NCBI GenBank assembly: GCA_963576785.1
Contig: OY756140.1
Location: 3,658,001-3,722,000 of the forward strand
From: Chlorophyllum brunneum
Taxonomy: Eukaryota; Basidiomycota; Agaricomycetes; Agaricales; Agaricaceae
Reading direction: 5' to 3'
Length of the DNA stretch: 64,000 bases
Every line of letters begins with the position of its first letter. Position 1 is the first letter of the stretch. The translations under genes were made by a program, and so were the position numbers. Shown here in pieces: positions 1 to 11,069 of the stretch. The notes under the pieces are model-generated. The model saw only the letters and a list, made by a program, of their open reading frames with translations, searched no databases and was not told the DNA's origin.

Positions 1-452
1 AGGGCCAAAGTAACGGGGTTTGGTCTTACTGCCAAGGTCTCTATCAATATGTAAGTTTCAGACCAAGACCAGTACTCCAGGATCAAAATTGTAGTTTTGA
101 ATTGTATATCCATGTTGTTCTTCAAACTGCCTGATTGACTGATATCATACTTTAATCAGCCACTGCTTTATTTGCGCAAGGTCAGATGGCTGTTTTTGGA
201 GCTAGATGGCTCAATACACTATGAGATTGGCTAAGGTGATTGGTTTGGAGAGGGGAGAAGTGAGATATATATTGCTTCCATAAGGTCAAAGGGGAGAAGA
301 GGCTCCAATCTGTGAGCTATGTAATATGGTAAGTACCCCATAGATTTTTGGATCAATATTTGCTCAGCCCAGAACACTGATGGAGCAACTGTAGTCCACC
401 TTTTCTCATCGCCATCTGCCGCCTTCACCAGAGCCTCTCTAACATCAAAATG

Positions 453-680
453 TTAACATTCAACTGGACCATTGGCTTGTAAATTGTAGGGGGATATCTG
501 TATGTAGTTTATCTTATATTTTTGCAAAAGGTACTCAACTGCTTGTATGAACACAGGCCCATTGTCAGTCATGATTTCTTCAATAGCGCCCCACCTACAC
601 AGAATTTCTTCGAACACAAATGAGCTAAGTGTGCATGTGTTCTCGTTGTGAAGCATTTGCTATTCTGGATATAAGGATAG
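453..680 (-). pseudogene. gypsy-1 integrase core fragment
   Basis: The minus-strand frame carries the second catalytic Asp in TDNGPVF, then ISPYN and QANGPVE, matching the rve integrase core in which this Asp and a Glu about 35 residues later bind metal. The upstream catalytic Asp and the HHCC zinc finger are not in the same open frame. The family role is insertion of retroelement cDNA into the genome. This remnant is too short to function. Confidence 0.8.
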
Positions 681-1740
681 AGGGCATTGAGCATGGACGA
701 CATATTGGAAACTGTTAGACTTTGGCATAAACATTGTGTTGATGTAGACTTTGCAAAATAGGAATAGAGGGATGGGAATGGTAGGTGGTATGAAAATTTG
801 CTTGGGAGAACATGCCTAATATTCATGACATGTTTTGATAAACCAACAGATATCTTCATCTAGATAAGGCTACCAGAACCATTTGAGGAGGCAAATTTGG
901 GTTGTGAAGATACCTTTGTGGCCAAGTTCATCATGTGCTTGCTTCAGTAGGTTGTACCACTTTTCTTCCTCCCTAATTACCAACTTATGTTTTGCTTTAG
1001 TGTCCTTTTTCCATAATCAACCTTCTTGTATGAAAAAACCTGCTGCCTGTCATACTAATTATTTGAAGGCCTCTTCCTTCATTTCTGGCATATGCTTGGG
1101 CTCTTGAAGGAATTTTTTGATTGAGGAGAGTTCGAAATCATGTGTGCAGGCTTTTCCTGACCGGGGAATTTGGGGACAACATGACTGAGAATTGCTAGTA
1201 TCTATGTTTGATAGGACCTCAATGGTGGTGTGAGGAGTCTTGTGGGCTTGGTATGGTCTGGAAAGTAGTCTCAATACATTGAGAACCTCTGTTCCGAATG
1301 TGTTTGATGATTCCAGCCATGAGGATAGTCCTTGGTCATCTCGAGCATATGGGTTTAGTCCGGAACTTGCTTCAATTGTGAAGACATTGGCTTCATCAAT
1401 CCACGCCTCAGTCATCCTCTCCCACTGGATCCTCTATTGCTTGGGAACGTCGCAATAGACCATCTGGACCATGTGTACGACCTGGAACATGGCATAATTG
1501 GAAGTCGAAGAGCAGAATGGCCGAAATCTATCAGTTGATTGTTGCATTAGGTTGGATATCTGGATTATTAACCATTCCACAAATATACTTTGCATCTACT
1601 TCAACAGTCAAGTTCTTCACACCTACTATCCAAATTCTGCAGTTCTTTAGGGCTCAAAACGATCCAAAAAGCTCTAATTTTGCCTGTGAGTATCATTCTT
1701 CCCTTTTAGACAAGGTTAATGATCTGAATCTTGAGAGATA
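681..1740 (-). other. gypsy-1 interior between RNase H and integrase, no intact frame
   Basis: By position this stretch should hold the RNase H C-terminus and the integrase zinc finger. I see no clear motif here. The open frames at 1,059-1,415 (minus) and 1,517-1,834 (plus) have no recognisable domain and are probably chance products of a decayed sequence. Confidence 0.5.
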
Positions 1741-2900
1741 TCACCAGTTATCTGCCCTGATCTGTGAGATTATGTATCCTACTGCAATCATTGATGTATC
1801 TACAGCCAGGATCACCTCCCTTCCACTGGCGTAGTCGATTCCTTGGATTGTTGGTGAGTCTTTTGCAAGTTTTTTCAACTTCTCCATAGCTAACTCTTGC
1901 TCTTCTTCAAAGACAAACTCTGCTCCTTTTTGTGTAAGGTTCACAAGTGGATGCACAATTGTAGCATAATTTTTGATGAAGATTTGGATAGTTCCCATTG
2001 TGCCAAGGAATCCACAAACTTTGGTAAGGTTTTGGTATGGTGGCTGGTCAATGATCTTCTAAATTTGAGACTTATCTGGCAGTTGCCCTTCATAGGTACA
2101 TTGGTGACCAACAATGAGTGCAGATGGAACACAAAGGTGAGATTTTGCTGCCAAAAATGTTCCTCTGGCATGCTTGATTCACTGAACAACTCGGTTCATG
2201 TTTTGTAGATACTCCCATATGAAATGTCAGATTCCTGGATTCTCCGGAATACTTTCAAACTGACTGCTGTCTAATTCATAGCATGTGGGTAGTCCTTTAA
2301 CAGGGACATTGTTGATGAATGAAACTGCTACATATGAGATTTCATCTTATAGGAGGAAGGTAAGATTGCTGTGTTGAATCTGCATCGAGTTTGTATAACT
2401 CATTGGTATAGATGTGAGGCAAAATGTTCCAAGGGATTTCCCATCCTTCTTTAGTACACAAAACCAATGAGAATGATATGAAGAGCTTGATGGTTCATAG
2501 ACTCCTGCTGTGATCTTGTCCTTGATGATCTGAACTACACAATTGAAGATTCCTGGGGGAATAGGTATGTTTTGTAGGTTCTATGGAATGTGCTCAATCA
2601 TAGGGATTATGACTGGGTCAAAATAATCTGAAGAGAATTTTCCTTTTTCTTCTTTGTACTATGCAAAACCAGTCTCTTGAGCTTTGATAAGGTAATGTAC
2701 CAGTTTTTCTTCTTCCATTGTTAGGAAGCTATTCTCATTCACCTTCATAGCTTCCTTTCATTTGGCTGTATAATGAATTCTAGGTACAAAGTTGGGAGGG
2801 TTGGTTGGTAGGATTGGGAGGTTTTCAAGAGGATTAGCTGGGATCTGACAAACAATTCGGAACTTTTCTAGTAGGGTGGTGGCAACAGGCTTGATGTGAC
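1741..2900 (-). pseudogene. gypsy-1 reverse transcriptase and RNase H region
   Basis: Going down from about 2,900, the minus strand shows pieces typical of fungal gypsy RT: a proline-rich entry (IPIPPGIF), AGVYEPSSSSY, WFCVLKKDGKSL, and then the catalytic box. Where two Asp are expected (F-V-D-D type) it reads F-I-N-N, so both metal-binding residues are Asn. Below that come CTYEG, FLGT and the RNase H tether (NYATIVHPLVNLTQKG, with AVDTS for the first catalytic Asp). Frame changes occur near 2,000 and 2,200. The product would convert element RNA to cDNA; this copy cannot. Confidence 0.8.
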
Positions 2901-3199
2901 TGGCAACTTTCTTGTAGGCAAGTGTCTCAAGGGTTTGGAGAGTTTTTTCCAGGGCTGATAGTGATATTTCATATATTTTCTTAGACTTTGATATAGTGTT
3001 GAAGTGAGATGAGGTGAACGTGAGTGGTGAAATCATAAAGTAGTTGAGTGGGATTATTGACAAGGTAGGTTTCTTCAATAATTTGTGAGATTGTAGTTGA
3101 TATGTATCTCCTCAACACATAGCCAAATCATTGATTTTTAAAAACCCAAGTGAGATGGTGAGGTACGGATTCAAGGCTTGGTTGGAACTGCAATGATTT

Positions 3200-3680
3200 G
3201 GCCATTATTGGGGTCTATGAGCATAATATATGATCCTCCATTCGAAAGATAGCATGTATTGGCTTGGGTCAGTATTAAGAATGGCCATCCCAGCAACATT
3301 TTGTATGATGCATTTTCGACCACTTGAACTTGAAGATATAATGTACAGTTGCTAATGGTTACTCAAAGATTGGGTAGGAATCCCATTGTTGATTTGTGAG
3401 AGGAGTTGGCTGATTCCATAACCATAACTTTGTCTAACCTCATAGGTATCCCTAACTTCTCCCAAAAGTCATGTCACATACTAATAATCTGAGAACCCTC
3501 ATCCAGGATGGCATTCACCTTTGTTTTTCCCTCTATATCTAACTTGATAGTACACAGATCTTCCACATCATTTGCAACTACAAGTGTCACCAATTCTCTT
3601 GTATCTGGAGAGTGGACAAGTGCCGACACTATCTCTTCTGCTTCTTCAAGTGAGGAGATGGCCACCATGGTAGTAGGTAC
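3200..3680 (-). pseudogene. gypsy-1 aspartic protease fragment
   Basis: The minus-strand frame 3,668-3,474 contains DIEGKTKVNAILDEGSQI. The D-E-G at the active-site position corresponds to the DSG or DEG of retropepsin-like proteases of fungal gypsy elements. Downstream, in shifted frames, VVENA-like and LLGWPF-like pieces and DPNNG match the rest of the fold. The protease would mature the Gag-Pol polyprotein. It is disrupted by frame changes. Confidence 0.65.
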
Positions 3681-4781
3681 CCTTTTTGTGGTTACCTGCT
3701 CCTTGATATATTGTCAAACTTTGGGTGAGATGGCCAGAAGTTGTTGGTGCATTACTGTTACTGTACTATCCATTGCTTTGTCTAACACTTCTTGTATGAT
3801 GGCAGAATGTTCAACTGGTATTGTGCACCAAAATTGTGGTGTATTCGAGGGGTTAGTGGCTGATTGATTGGGAATGTTTGGAAATAGGGTAGGGGTCAAT
3901 GTTTGGCCTTTGTTCCCTGATCAAGTGCTGATACTTGGACTAGGTTTGCCCTTAGCAACATTTCCAACACTTTTCAAAGGTCCTCTGCTCATTTAAGAGA
4001 CAAAACTGCTACTGTATCAAGAAGCCAAAGTTTCTCAAGGTCTTCAACTGACATCTTGTTTGCAATAACGTCTGATGGTTCTGAAGACATGGTCCACATA
4101 TACTGCTGGGCTTGGACTGCTGGGGCTGCTTCAACAATGTTGGTTGCAATGGTGGGTACACTTTGAGCCTTGTAATAATTGTCAATTTTCTCTCTAATAT
4201 CCTTTCCAGGAGAAACTCGAGCCATGATAACTATTCTATCAGGTAGTACAATATGATGATCAGTTGTACGAATGCACAACCCTTTTTAGATATATTCTTT
4301 GACTAGGGCACATCTATGGTGGAAGTAATGAGAGTCAGAGCAGAATATACAATTGGTGTTCCAAGGTCAGTTGGTAGGTGGTTGTATAAGTGTTCCTTGT
4401 GACTAATTCCCAAGTTTTCCAGCCAACTTGCTCAAGAATGTATCAGAGACAAAGAACTGACATATCAAATGTTTCAGGGGGAGCTAGCAGCAATACTGGT
4501 TGAGGAGAAGATGGTTGGAATACTGGATATTGGGATTGGTGCTGGATTGGGGGATGTGCCAAACATCCCAGAAAACCAGCTGGTTTATTTGAAACAGAGA
4601 CTATATTGAGCAGAAACAGTACAGCCTCAACTACATCTGATATTTCCCAAGGCTGACAAGGTGGGAAGTCTGGTAATTTGAGGCAAAGTCTGGCAGTAAG
4701 TTGTTCTCAGAAGTGGGGGTCAAATCTACTCAGGAAAATCATATTTTACTCCCTCTGTGAGATCTTGTTTCATTGTGACAG

Positions 4782-5396
4782 CTATCCACTAATTGTCAGG
4801 AACTTTCTATAGTATTCACCAAATTGATACCTTGAACTCATTGGTATCATGGCCTGACAGTTGGCAAGGGCCTCAAGATTGTAGAACATGTACTTGTGAT
4901 CTTCATCGGTACCAGGGTAGATAGCAGTAACTTCTTGTTTAAATCGATCCCAATCATTTCCTGCTGCTGATGGGAGTTCTTTCCAGATATTATGTTCATT
5001 CCAGCCAAGGTATCCAAGGGTATACTCGATCATTTCTTGATTATTAAGCTGACAACTCCTTTCTAGACATTCTACCTCTACAAAAAATTGTCCTAGTGAA
5101 AGGGGATGTCCATTGAATTTTGGAGCATTTTGTTCATAGGAACTAGGCATGAATCAAGTATTGAGAGGAGCTTGGATGTAGATAGGAGGTGGTAGAGGTG
5201 GTGGAACTAGTGGATTGGGAGGTCAGACACCTTGGGGTATATGCCAACTTGCTGGAACAAAATGTGGATGGGCAGGTGTCTGCAAGCCAATATTGGTGTC
5301 ATCTCTAGACATGCCAAAGGCTCGATATCAATGCTGGCCTGATGGTCCAACCTGAGGTAGAAGTAAGAGAGAAATATCATCTCCACTTGATGACAT
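4782..5396 (-). pseudogene. gypsy-1 gag fragment
   Basis: A 122-codon open frame (5,150-4,782) begins near APKFNGHPLSLGQFF and runs through a helical, W-containing segment (LGWNEHNIWKELP), resembling retrotransposon Gag capsid domains. In-frame sequence with three stops extends it upstream to a possible start near 5,396. Gag would form the virus-like particle. I see no intact zinc knuckle downstream. Confidence 0.65.
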
Positions 5397-5400
5397 ATTA

Positions 5401-6690
5401 ATAAGTGATATGTTTAGGGCCGATGGGTTTTGAAGGTATATTTTGGGCTAGGGTAAAGGGAAAGGTGTTGGAATGTATGGGTCAAGAGGCCCCCACAGTG
5501 GGCTCCAGATGAAGAGATATTGTCTTGTTATGTTTGCGAGCATGTTAGCATCTGTCTGACATTGGGGCTTCAATCCAAGGGAAATAGAGGTGAAAGGGGA
5601 TGGGTCTAGGAACACACAAAGGTAAGTAAAAGGGTAGTTTGTCAAAGTGAGATGTTTACAAGCCTCTGGGAGGCAGAGAAGAGAGATAGGAATAATTAGA
5701 TACTTTTTCACTGATTTTCATAGATGAAGTACATTCATATTTATACGAAAATCAAAACCTATGCTATGGAAACCTTGTACATAGTCCGTATGCACTGTAG
5801 AAGTAATTTGAATAGAAAAGTTGAGTCTGAAACAGTCCAAATTAGGAATTATGGAGATATTATATGTATTGAATGAAAGGATACATAAGGGATTGAAAAT
5901 TTTCGTACTTTTAGTAACAACTGTTCCTATGTGTTCAGGGATTTGAATGAAATCATTTTATTGAGAGGGTACTGGCCCGCATGGTGAATAGAGCGATGTC
6001 GGGATAAAGAGTGAGGTAATTAGGCCCAAAGACCTTTGCCCTTCTGAGTTTGTAAGAATTGATGCCCATCTTGCTGGCATTCAAAATGTATCAGCCATCA
6101 AGTCCTTGGCCTATCTTCTTTCATCAGACAAGTGGAATGTCATGTATGAATAGGGTTAGTAGGAGAAGAGAGATGGATAGCCGTTTGAAGGCCTAGCTGT
6201 TGTCTGATCTCCACAGTACTCATGTTTCATATTTTTCATCCATGGTAGGTATGCTCGACATTCACAATAGTTCATAGATGCCTACTCCCATGGACTCAAT
6301 GGGAAGCAGGCTACCTAGGCATCACAAAAATATCATGGTCATCAAGTTCTCCCAGAAACTATAATAGAAGAACTAAGAGAAAGAAACCTTTAATAGATGT
6401 TCGAGTACCAACCGTACATTGTACTTCCAAGTCTACACCAGTTGAAATTCACGTGCACTCTCTGGATGGTTAACATTCCTGGTCACCCATCAGTCATGTC
6501 AGCTGATATTGGATGTACATGAATTATCTCTACCTTAGTAGCTAGAGTACCCAATCAGCCAGGCCTAGTGAATGCACAGCCATTTCTTTACCAACAAGTT
6601 CTATACCTCACTTCAAAGACACGAGCTCACCAAGCAAAGGAACTCCACTTGCCTTCATGCAACACTACATCAATATTCATTTACATGAAA
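5401..6690. other. stretch without recognised gene
   Basis: This is low-CpG sequence between the gypsy-1 gag start and the carboxypeptidase pseudogene. It probably includes the gypsy-1 leader or 5' LTR (about 5.4-5.95 kb) and the decayed 3' end of the carboxypeptidase. I found no paired LTR, repeat or coding motif. The frame at 5,448-5,711 (minus) has no recognisable domain. Confidence 0.5.
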
Positions 6691-6699
6691 ACTCCTGGG

Positions 6700-8150
6700 T
6701 AGCAGAGTGTTTCTTCATCTTTGCCCTAATATTTGTGGTGGATATCATAAGGGTTCATGCCAGTGGCACAGTAGACCCACCAAATGTTAATGAGGCAGAA
6801 ATTGGATACAACTCCACAGTCAATGTGGTCAAAGTTGTCAATGCAAGATGCTTGCATCCACTTTTTGCAGTGAGGGATCTGGATAATATATAGTGGTAGA
6901 GGATAAAAGAGAGGAAGGATATACATATGATTTGCTTCATCTTGACACATGCACTAGAGTTTGTGGGCTGTTACTACCAAGGTCAGTTGTCATGCACTCG
7001 ATACTCAGCACCAGTGGGGCAGCAATTACTTTGCAGGCAAACTGATAGCCAGAGATGATTTGAGGAAATGAGTCTGTCAAGCCATTTCCTGTAAAATTGA
7101 CTGTGTTAGAAAGCAGTTTATTTCCTGTATCTTTGTCACAAATTCACCTATCATCACAGATTGAAGATTTACGGGTATGAGTCCTGCTCCAATAAGGCAA
7201 GCATTTTGGTTGTAAATCTCAGAGGCAAAAACTGGGAGGTATCTGCCCTATGGTAGCATGTTCACATACTTTCTGTGATAGGGAAAGAATGAAGAATACT
7301 GCATATGACTCGCCAGCCATGTGAAATGCATGGCCCTTGAACTTGACAAAGTAATTAAAGAATATTGCAATGAAACTTGTGATATCCTTGGCAGCTTCTT
7401 CCATTGAACCCTGGTAGAGTGTCAATATTATCTGACAATCAATGGGAGTTCCAGGAGCACTGACTACTCTTTCACCATTATCTGCATATGAGAAACCAAC
7501 ACCAATGGGCTAGTCAATGAAGAATATGTTTGTGTTGGTGTTCCAAGAATAGGGGTAGAAGGTGGTGGTACTGTTGTCTTTGACTTTGCAAGGCCCAAGC
7601 TTCATAAAAAGTCCTGCTGAAGAGGAGCATCCAGGGCCTAGAGCCAGGATATACTCTAGTGAGATATATGGGTAGCCATAGTTGACACAAACTACCGTTG
7701 GTCCAGAATATTACATTGTCATTGTCTGGATCACTGTGGCTCTCAAAGAAATAGAAAAATATATGATGGGCTTCAATGTCTATGTATCCTGTATACAAAC
7801 TGGAGAGTATTATGTGCTTGGGTGATATTACAAGATGAGCAGAACATACTTGACAGTAGGATTGCAGAATTCATGAGACTTTTTGATCCACACACTGTGC
7901 TAGGGGAATTCCGGATGGGTTAGAGTTAGATGCTGCTCACTAGAAATGAGCAATAAGTCCTCTAGAGGGGGTAACACAGGCCTGAAGGTAGAGTTGTAAG
8001 GATCAGGTTCACAGAGGTTTGTAGAAAGAACTAACTAGGGAAGTGGCCCAGTGGTTGGCTTTTGAACAAAAGTTGGGTCCATGCAGCAATGGGCCCTTGA
8101 AGAAACAGTCTGACAAGAGTGCAAAATCCTAGTGATTTTATCCTTATCCC
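6700..8150 (-). pseudogene. serine carboxypeptidase (peptidase S10, CPY-like) pseudogene
   Basis: From about 8,060 downward the minus strand reads, in broken frames: LTHPEFP and EFCNPTVK, then TGYIDIEAHHIFFYFFES and VIFWTNG (S10 signature, with the following GPG lost), IFFID-stop-PIGVGFSY, EEAAKDITSF, AFHMAGESY (the segment holding the catalytic Ser) and IPVNLQSVMIG. Near 6,750-6,870 come KWMQASCIDNFDH and NPYDIH. Between NPTVK and the TGYIDIE segment sits an apparent intron starting gtatgt and ending cag (about 7,852-7,803). This is therefore a decayed genomic gene, not a retrocopy. The family encodes vacuolar or secreted exopeptidases. Stops (CAG to TAG and others) and losses make it non-functional. 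The N-terminal coding part may have been displaced by the adjacent copia-1a insertion. Confidence 0.85.
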
Positions 8151-8161
8151 ATGCAGAAGGA

Positions 8162-8166
8162 GAAGA
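8162..8166 (+). repeat. target-site duplication of copia-1a, left copy
   Basis: The sequence gaaga lies immediately before the 5' LTR (tattgtcatt, a decayed tgttg). The same gaaga follows the 3' LTR end caaca at 27,824-27,828. Five bp is normal for Ty1/copia integrases. The pair shows that everything from 8,167 to 27,823 sits inside one original insertion. Confidence 0.85.
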
Positions 8167-8549
8167 TATTGTCATTTGCACCTTCTAAGCTGTATTCCAT
8201 ATGACTAGCTCTTTAGTAGATTACTAATATTCTCTTCCTAATATTTGTTATCAAGGCTGTACCCTCTGACTCACATTATGCACCTCCTACTCATGTATTT
8301 CATGACCTGACTGATTACTGTCACTCTTATTATGCTACTGGACACTGCTGACCATGTTGCAGTGTTTCAAGAGACTCCATAGTCATTACTGACTCATTAT
8401 GTGTAGTTATTACTCTTAGGTCTTAGGGTTTTGCATCCCAGACATTAGTATATAAGTAGCATGTATTCTCTTACTATTCTTTAGACAATCTACTTGTCTT
8501 TCTATTGCTCTACTTGACTCTCACAGCAACTCTTACTATTATGTCTGAA

Positions 8550-9179
8550 CCTTGAACCTATGCCAGAGGTTATGATAAATTCCCAGAAGCCATACCACTT
8601 GTCTTGCCACCACAGTCCAATGACATCATTATCAACTCCCTACTTTGTCTCACTTGGAAATACATGCCATACCTGCATGTATGCAACACTGATGGACTCT
8701 ATTTGTGTACTATTGAGAACAACCTCTATAATGCCTGGAATAATGGTTGGAAAGCTTGACCTACCACTGAAGAGATGATATAGTACATCCACCCCTATAT
8801 GTACACTTGTGGTCCTGTACTTGAAGCACTCATTCACCAACAAATCACTGATGGAATCTATTGCATAGAGATGTGACTGAAAGACTTATCACTAGATGAT
8901 GAACCTGCTATACCCAGTAATGACAGTGATAACTTCCTCCACCTGCTATTGCAATCCACTCAAGCCTTTGTCAAGTCTCCAGAGTCCTACCTCTCCAAAG
9001 AACCAACCACATCAACATTGTCCTTATCTTCTAACTCTGATCAACCAATGGATGCAGTTCTCCCATCTCCACCATCATTACCATTATTACTATCCACCAT
9101 CTCATCCTGCACATCTTGTGACTACAGCTATTCTGACAAATCTGTATCTTCATCATCTGAGATCTCTGAGGATGAGTAA
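8550..9179 (+). pseudogene. decayed unknown reading frame with acidic, Ser-rich C-terminus
   Basis: One plus-strand frame reads with coding-like composition from YARGYDKFPEAIPL through LCTIENNLYNAWNNGW, then crosses about three stops to KDLSLDDEPAIPSNDSDN and a Ser/Pro-rich tail ending SSSEISEDE at the stop at 9,177-9,179. The N-terminal 110 codons are rich in Trp, Tyr and Leu, the tail in Ser and acidic residues. I do not recognise the family. It may be a captured host gene fragment or the remains of a transposon protein. Confidence 0.4.
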
Positions 9180-9392
9180 GCACTCATCTGTTTCATCTTC
9201 ATCAGTTTTACTTTGCTCTATATTTAGTTGTTTCACCTCTATCAGTTTCATGCCTATCTTTAGTAGTGTTTTGTCTTATGTTTCATATCTATCAGTTTCA
9301 CATTGTGAAACTTGTTTCAGTCTTGTTATCTATACTCTGTAGTATTTATAGAAAAGAAGTAGTTAGTATAAATAGCTGACTGTATTAGGAAG

Positions 9393-9565
9393 TCAAAGCT
9401 TAAGCTTTGATCTTCTATAGGGATAGCCTTCTTGATCACCCAAGAAGAGTTTCCATTGACAGTTGCTGTCAATCAATAGAAGATTGCTTAACTGCTCATT
9501 CTCTACTTGCCCTCATTACTCAAGAAATACAAGATAACAGGATTCCCATTTCTTGGTTGAGTAAT
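9393..9565 (+). repeat. cluster of nested inverted repeats (hairpins)
   Basis: Four stems lie within 173 bp. An 18 bp perfect palindrome (tcaaagctt/aagctttga) is at 9,393-9,410. A 9 bp outer stem pairs 9,410-9,418 with 9,476-9,484 and encloses cttcttg/caagaag (9,428-9,447, 6 nt loop) and attgaca/tgtcaat (9,455-9,473, 5 nt loop). A 14 bp stem pairs attactcaagaaat (9,515-9,528) with 9,548-9,565 and has one 4 nt bulge. They could be transposon subterminal structures or a folded RNA; nothing in the sequence decides. Confidence 0.6.
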
Positions 9566-9762
9566 GACAGTTTGATAACATTTGCTTATCTAGTTACTTG
9601 GCTGAGATAGGTATTAAGGCCATACCATAGAGGTTGCATCCTTTTTGATTGCTCTTAGTAGCCAAATCTGTAACACTTACTAGTACTTAACCATCTACTA
9701 ACCAACTTATCGGTAAGTCAGATCATCCATCTGCTACTGCATAAATACTGTACTGTTCAACA

Positions 9763-9777
9763 GGTTATGGGCCCTGG
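9763..9777 (+). promoter_or_regulatory. copia-1a primer-binding site, complementary to the tRNA-iMet anticodon arm
   Basis: Directly after the LTR end caaca comes ggttatgggccctgg. Its complement reads ccagggcccataacc, which fits the anticodon stem-loop of initiator tRNA-Met (CAU anticodon in cccataa). Drosophila copia primes in this way with a 5' half-tRNA rather than the tRNA 3' end. The identical site follows the copia-2 LTR at 28,627. Confidence 0.75.
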
Positions 9778-10000
9778 ACTGCCTGCTTCCCATGTGCCAT
9801 AACTGGCTGTAAGTGGGTTGTAGATAGGCTGATCTGACCAGTCCTGTAGAGCATGGTCTTTCTAGCCCATCTCTCTAACACAACTCAATCATTTCATGCT
9901 CTATTGAAGGCTTCCTCATATAGGTTCATAGCTTGAACTATGCAGTGGCACAGATCTAATTGCCCATGAATCTGATTGCTAACTCTATCCATTTATAGAT

Positions 10001-10625
10001 ACAATGTCTTCCACTTTGACTATTCTCCTTACTTCTGTTCTAACTCTTACCAGTGCTGGCAACTACAATGAGTGGGCTTCCCATCTTGATGACATGCTCT
10101 CCTTGATGCAATAGGATAGTAGTACTGTTCTTGGCACAGAGATGCTGCATTTCCTGATGGATAGGATCTACACCATTCAGCCAAAGTACCACACTACTGA
10201 GAATCTCTATGACATTGATGGAAATGTCACCAGTCCAAATCCCACACACAAGTCTGTTGAGCATGCTGCTTGCATGTGCCTTGCCAAAATGGTCCATACA
10301 CTCATAAAGTCTAAACTGCTGGCTAATATAATCAACTGGCCCTTCTGTTATAGTGACCCCAGCCCAGTCCTAAGCTGGGGTGGTATATATTGATGGATGA
10401 ACCTGTAAATCATACCAAAGGGGACTCCTTCCCAGTCCCAACTCTAACATTAGTAAAGCACTGGAGTTGTTACTCTGAATGAGCCTCTACTTTTAACAAG
10501 GAAGTTTATTAAACTTAGAGAGCAATAAGAGAGCTTAGTGATTAAGATCTTATGTTCACAATATTGTTTTAGATAAAGGCTCATATTGAGTCTCTCCCTA
10601 ACCAAGTAGAAATAATAGTTTCTAC
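10001..10625 (+). pseudogene. copia-1a gag, N-terminal part
   Basis: The frame starts MSSTLTILLT and continues with NYNEWASHLDDMLSLM, the W-x-x-x-L-x-x-M/L pattern of Ty1/copia Gag N-termini. A stop follows, then the frame runs to 10,393. A coding-like frame with several stops (NKEVY, AIRELSD, HIESLPNQVEIIVST) continues to 10,625. There it is cut by copia-1b and resumes in frame at 16,214 with IKMNQKINKF. Gag would form the particle shell. This copy is dead. Confidence 0.7.
10621..10625 (+). repeat. target-site duplication of copia-1b, left copy
   Basis: The sequence tctac immediately precedes the copia-1b LTR end (tgttgaacag). A second tctac stands at 16,209-16,213. Joining the flanks at one copy restores a continuous copia-1a gag frame, which supports the boundaries. 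Confidence 0.75.
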
Positions 10626-11069
10626 TGTTGAACAGCACAGTATTACACAGTAGCAGACAGATGATCTAACTTACTTATAATGTAGTTAGTGAACTAGTAA
10701 AGTTACTAGTGAGAGTTGCTGTGAGTCAAGTAGAGCAAAGATAGAAATCGAGTAGATTATCTAAAGAATAAGAAGGGAATACATGCTGCTTATATACTAA
10801 TGTCTGGGATGCAAAACCCTAAGACCTAAGAGTAATAACTATGTATAATGAGTCAGTAATGACTATGGAGTCCCTTGAAACACTGCAACATAGTCAGTGG
10901 TGTCCAGTAGCATAATGAGAGCGACAGTGATCAGTCAGCTCATGAAATACATGAGTAGGAGATGCATAATGTGAGTCAGAGGGTACAGCCTCAATGACAA
11001 ATATTAGGAGAATAATATACTAAAGAGCTAGTCATATGGAATACAGCTTAGAAAGCACAAATGACAACA
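10626..11069 (-). repeat. copia-1b 3' LTR
   Basis: This 444 bp LTR is bounded by tgttg...caaca on the plus strand and preceded on its element side by a purine-rich tract (the complement of the tcctcctagc at 11,070-11,079). It matches the 27,380-27,823 LTR almost base for base over its whole length. It is much less like the 8,167 LTR. Confidence 0.9.

Larger units (their letters stand above)
1..5400 (-). mobile_element. gypsy-1: degenerate Ty3/gypsy LTR retrotransposon
   Basis: On the minus strand the order from high to low coordinate is gag (about 5.4-4.8 kb), aspartic protease (3.7-3.2 kb), reverse transcriptase (2.9-2.05 kb), RNase H (2.05-1.74 kb) and integrase (0.68-0.45 kb), the Ty3/gypsy order. 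All domains are broken by stops and frame changes, so it is not active. Neither LTR was identified: the 3' end lies left of the window, and the 5' LTR would lie to the right of 5.4 kb but shows no recognisable copy. CpG is scarce, suggesting an old copy. Confidence 0.85.
8539..9675 (+). mobile_element. unclassified 1.1 kb insertion in the copia-1a LTR
   Basis: LTR homology breaks after cttacta (8,532-8,538) and resumes with a second cttacta (9,676-9,682), a 7 bp duplication (8 bp with one mismatch). The insert has no obvious terminal inverted repeats, poly(A) tail or LTRs. It contains a decayed reading frame (about 8,550-9,179) and a cluster of hairpins (9,393-9,565). The 7-8 bp duplication would suit a DNA transposon such as hAT, but the ends do not clearly support that. 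It could be a non-autonomous element or captured DNA. Confidence 0.6.
8167..9762 (+). repeat. copia-1a 5' LTR, split by a 1.1 kb insertion
   Basis: The two parts (8,167-8,538 and 9,676-9,762) align with the 444 bp 3' LTR at 27,380-27,823. They include the TATA-like agtatataag and the end sequence ctgttcaaca. The 5' end is decayed from tgttg to tattg. In copia elements the LTR carries the Pol II promoter and polyadenylation signals. Differences from the 3' LTR are many and mainly transitions. Confidence 0.85.

Noticed and set aside
8896..9342. 148-codon plus-strand frame rich in Ser, His and Tyr
   Set aside because: It overlaps, in another frame, the better coding-like frame ending at 9,179 and consists of tca/atc repeats.
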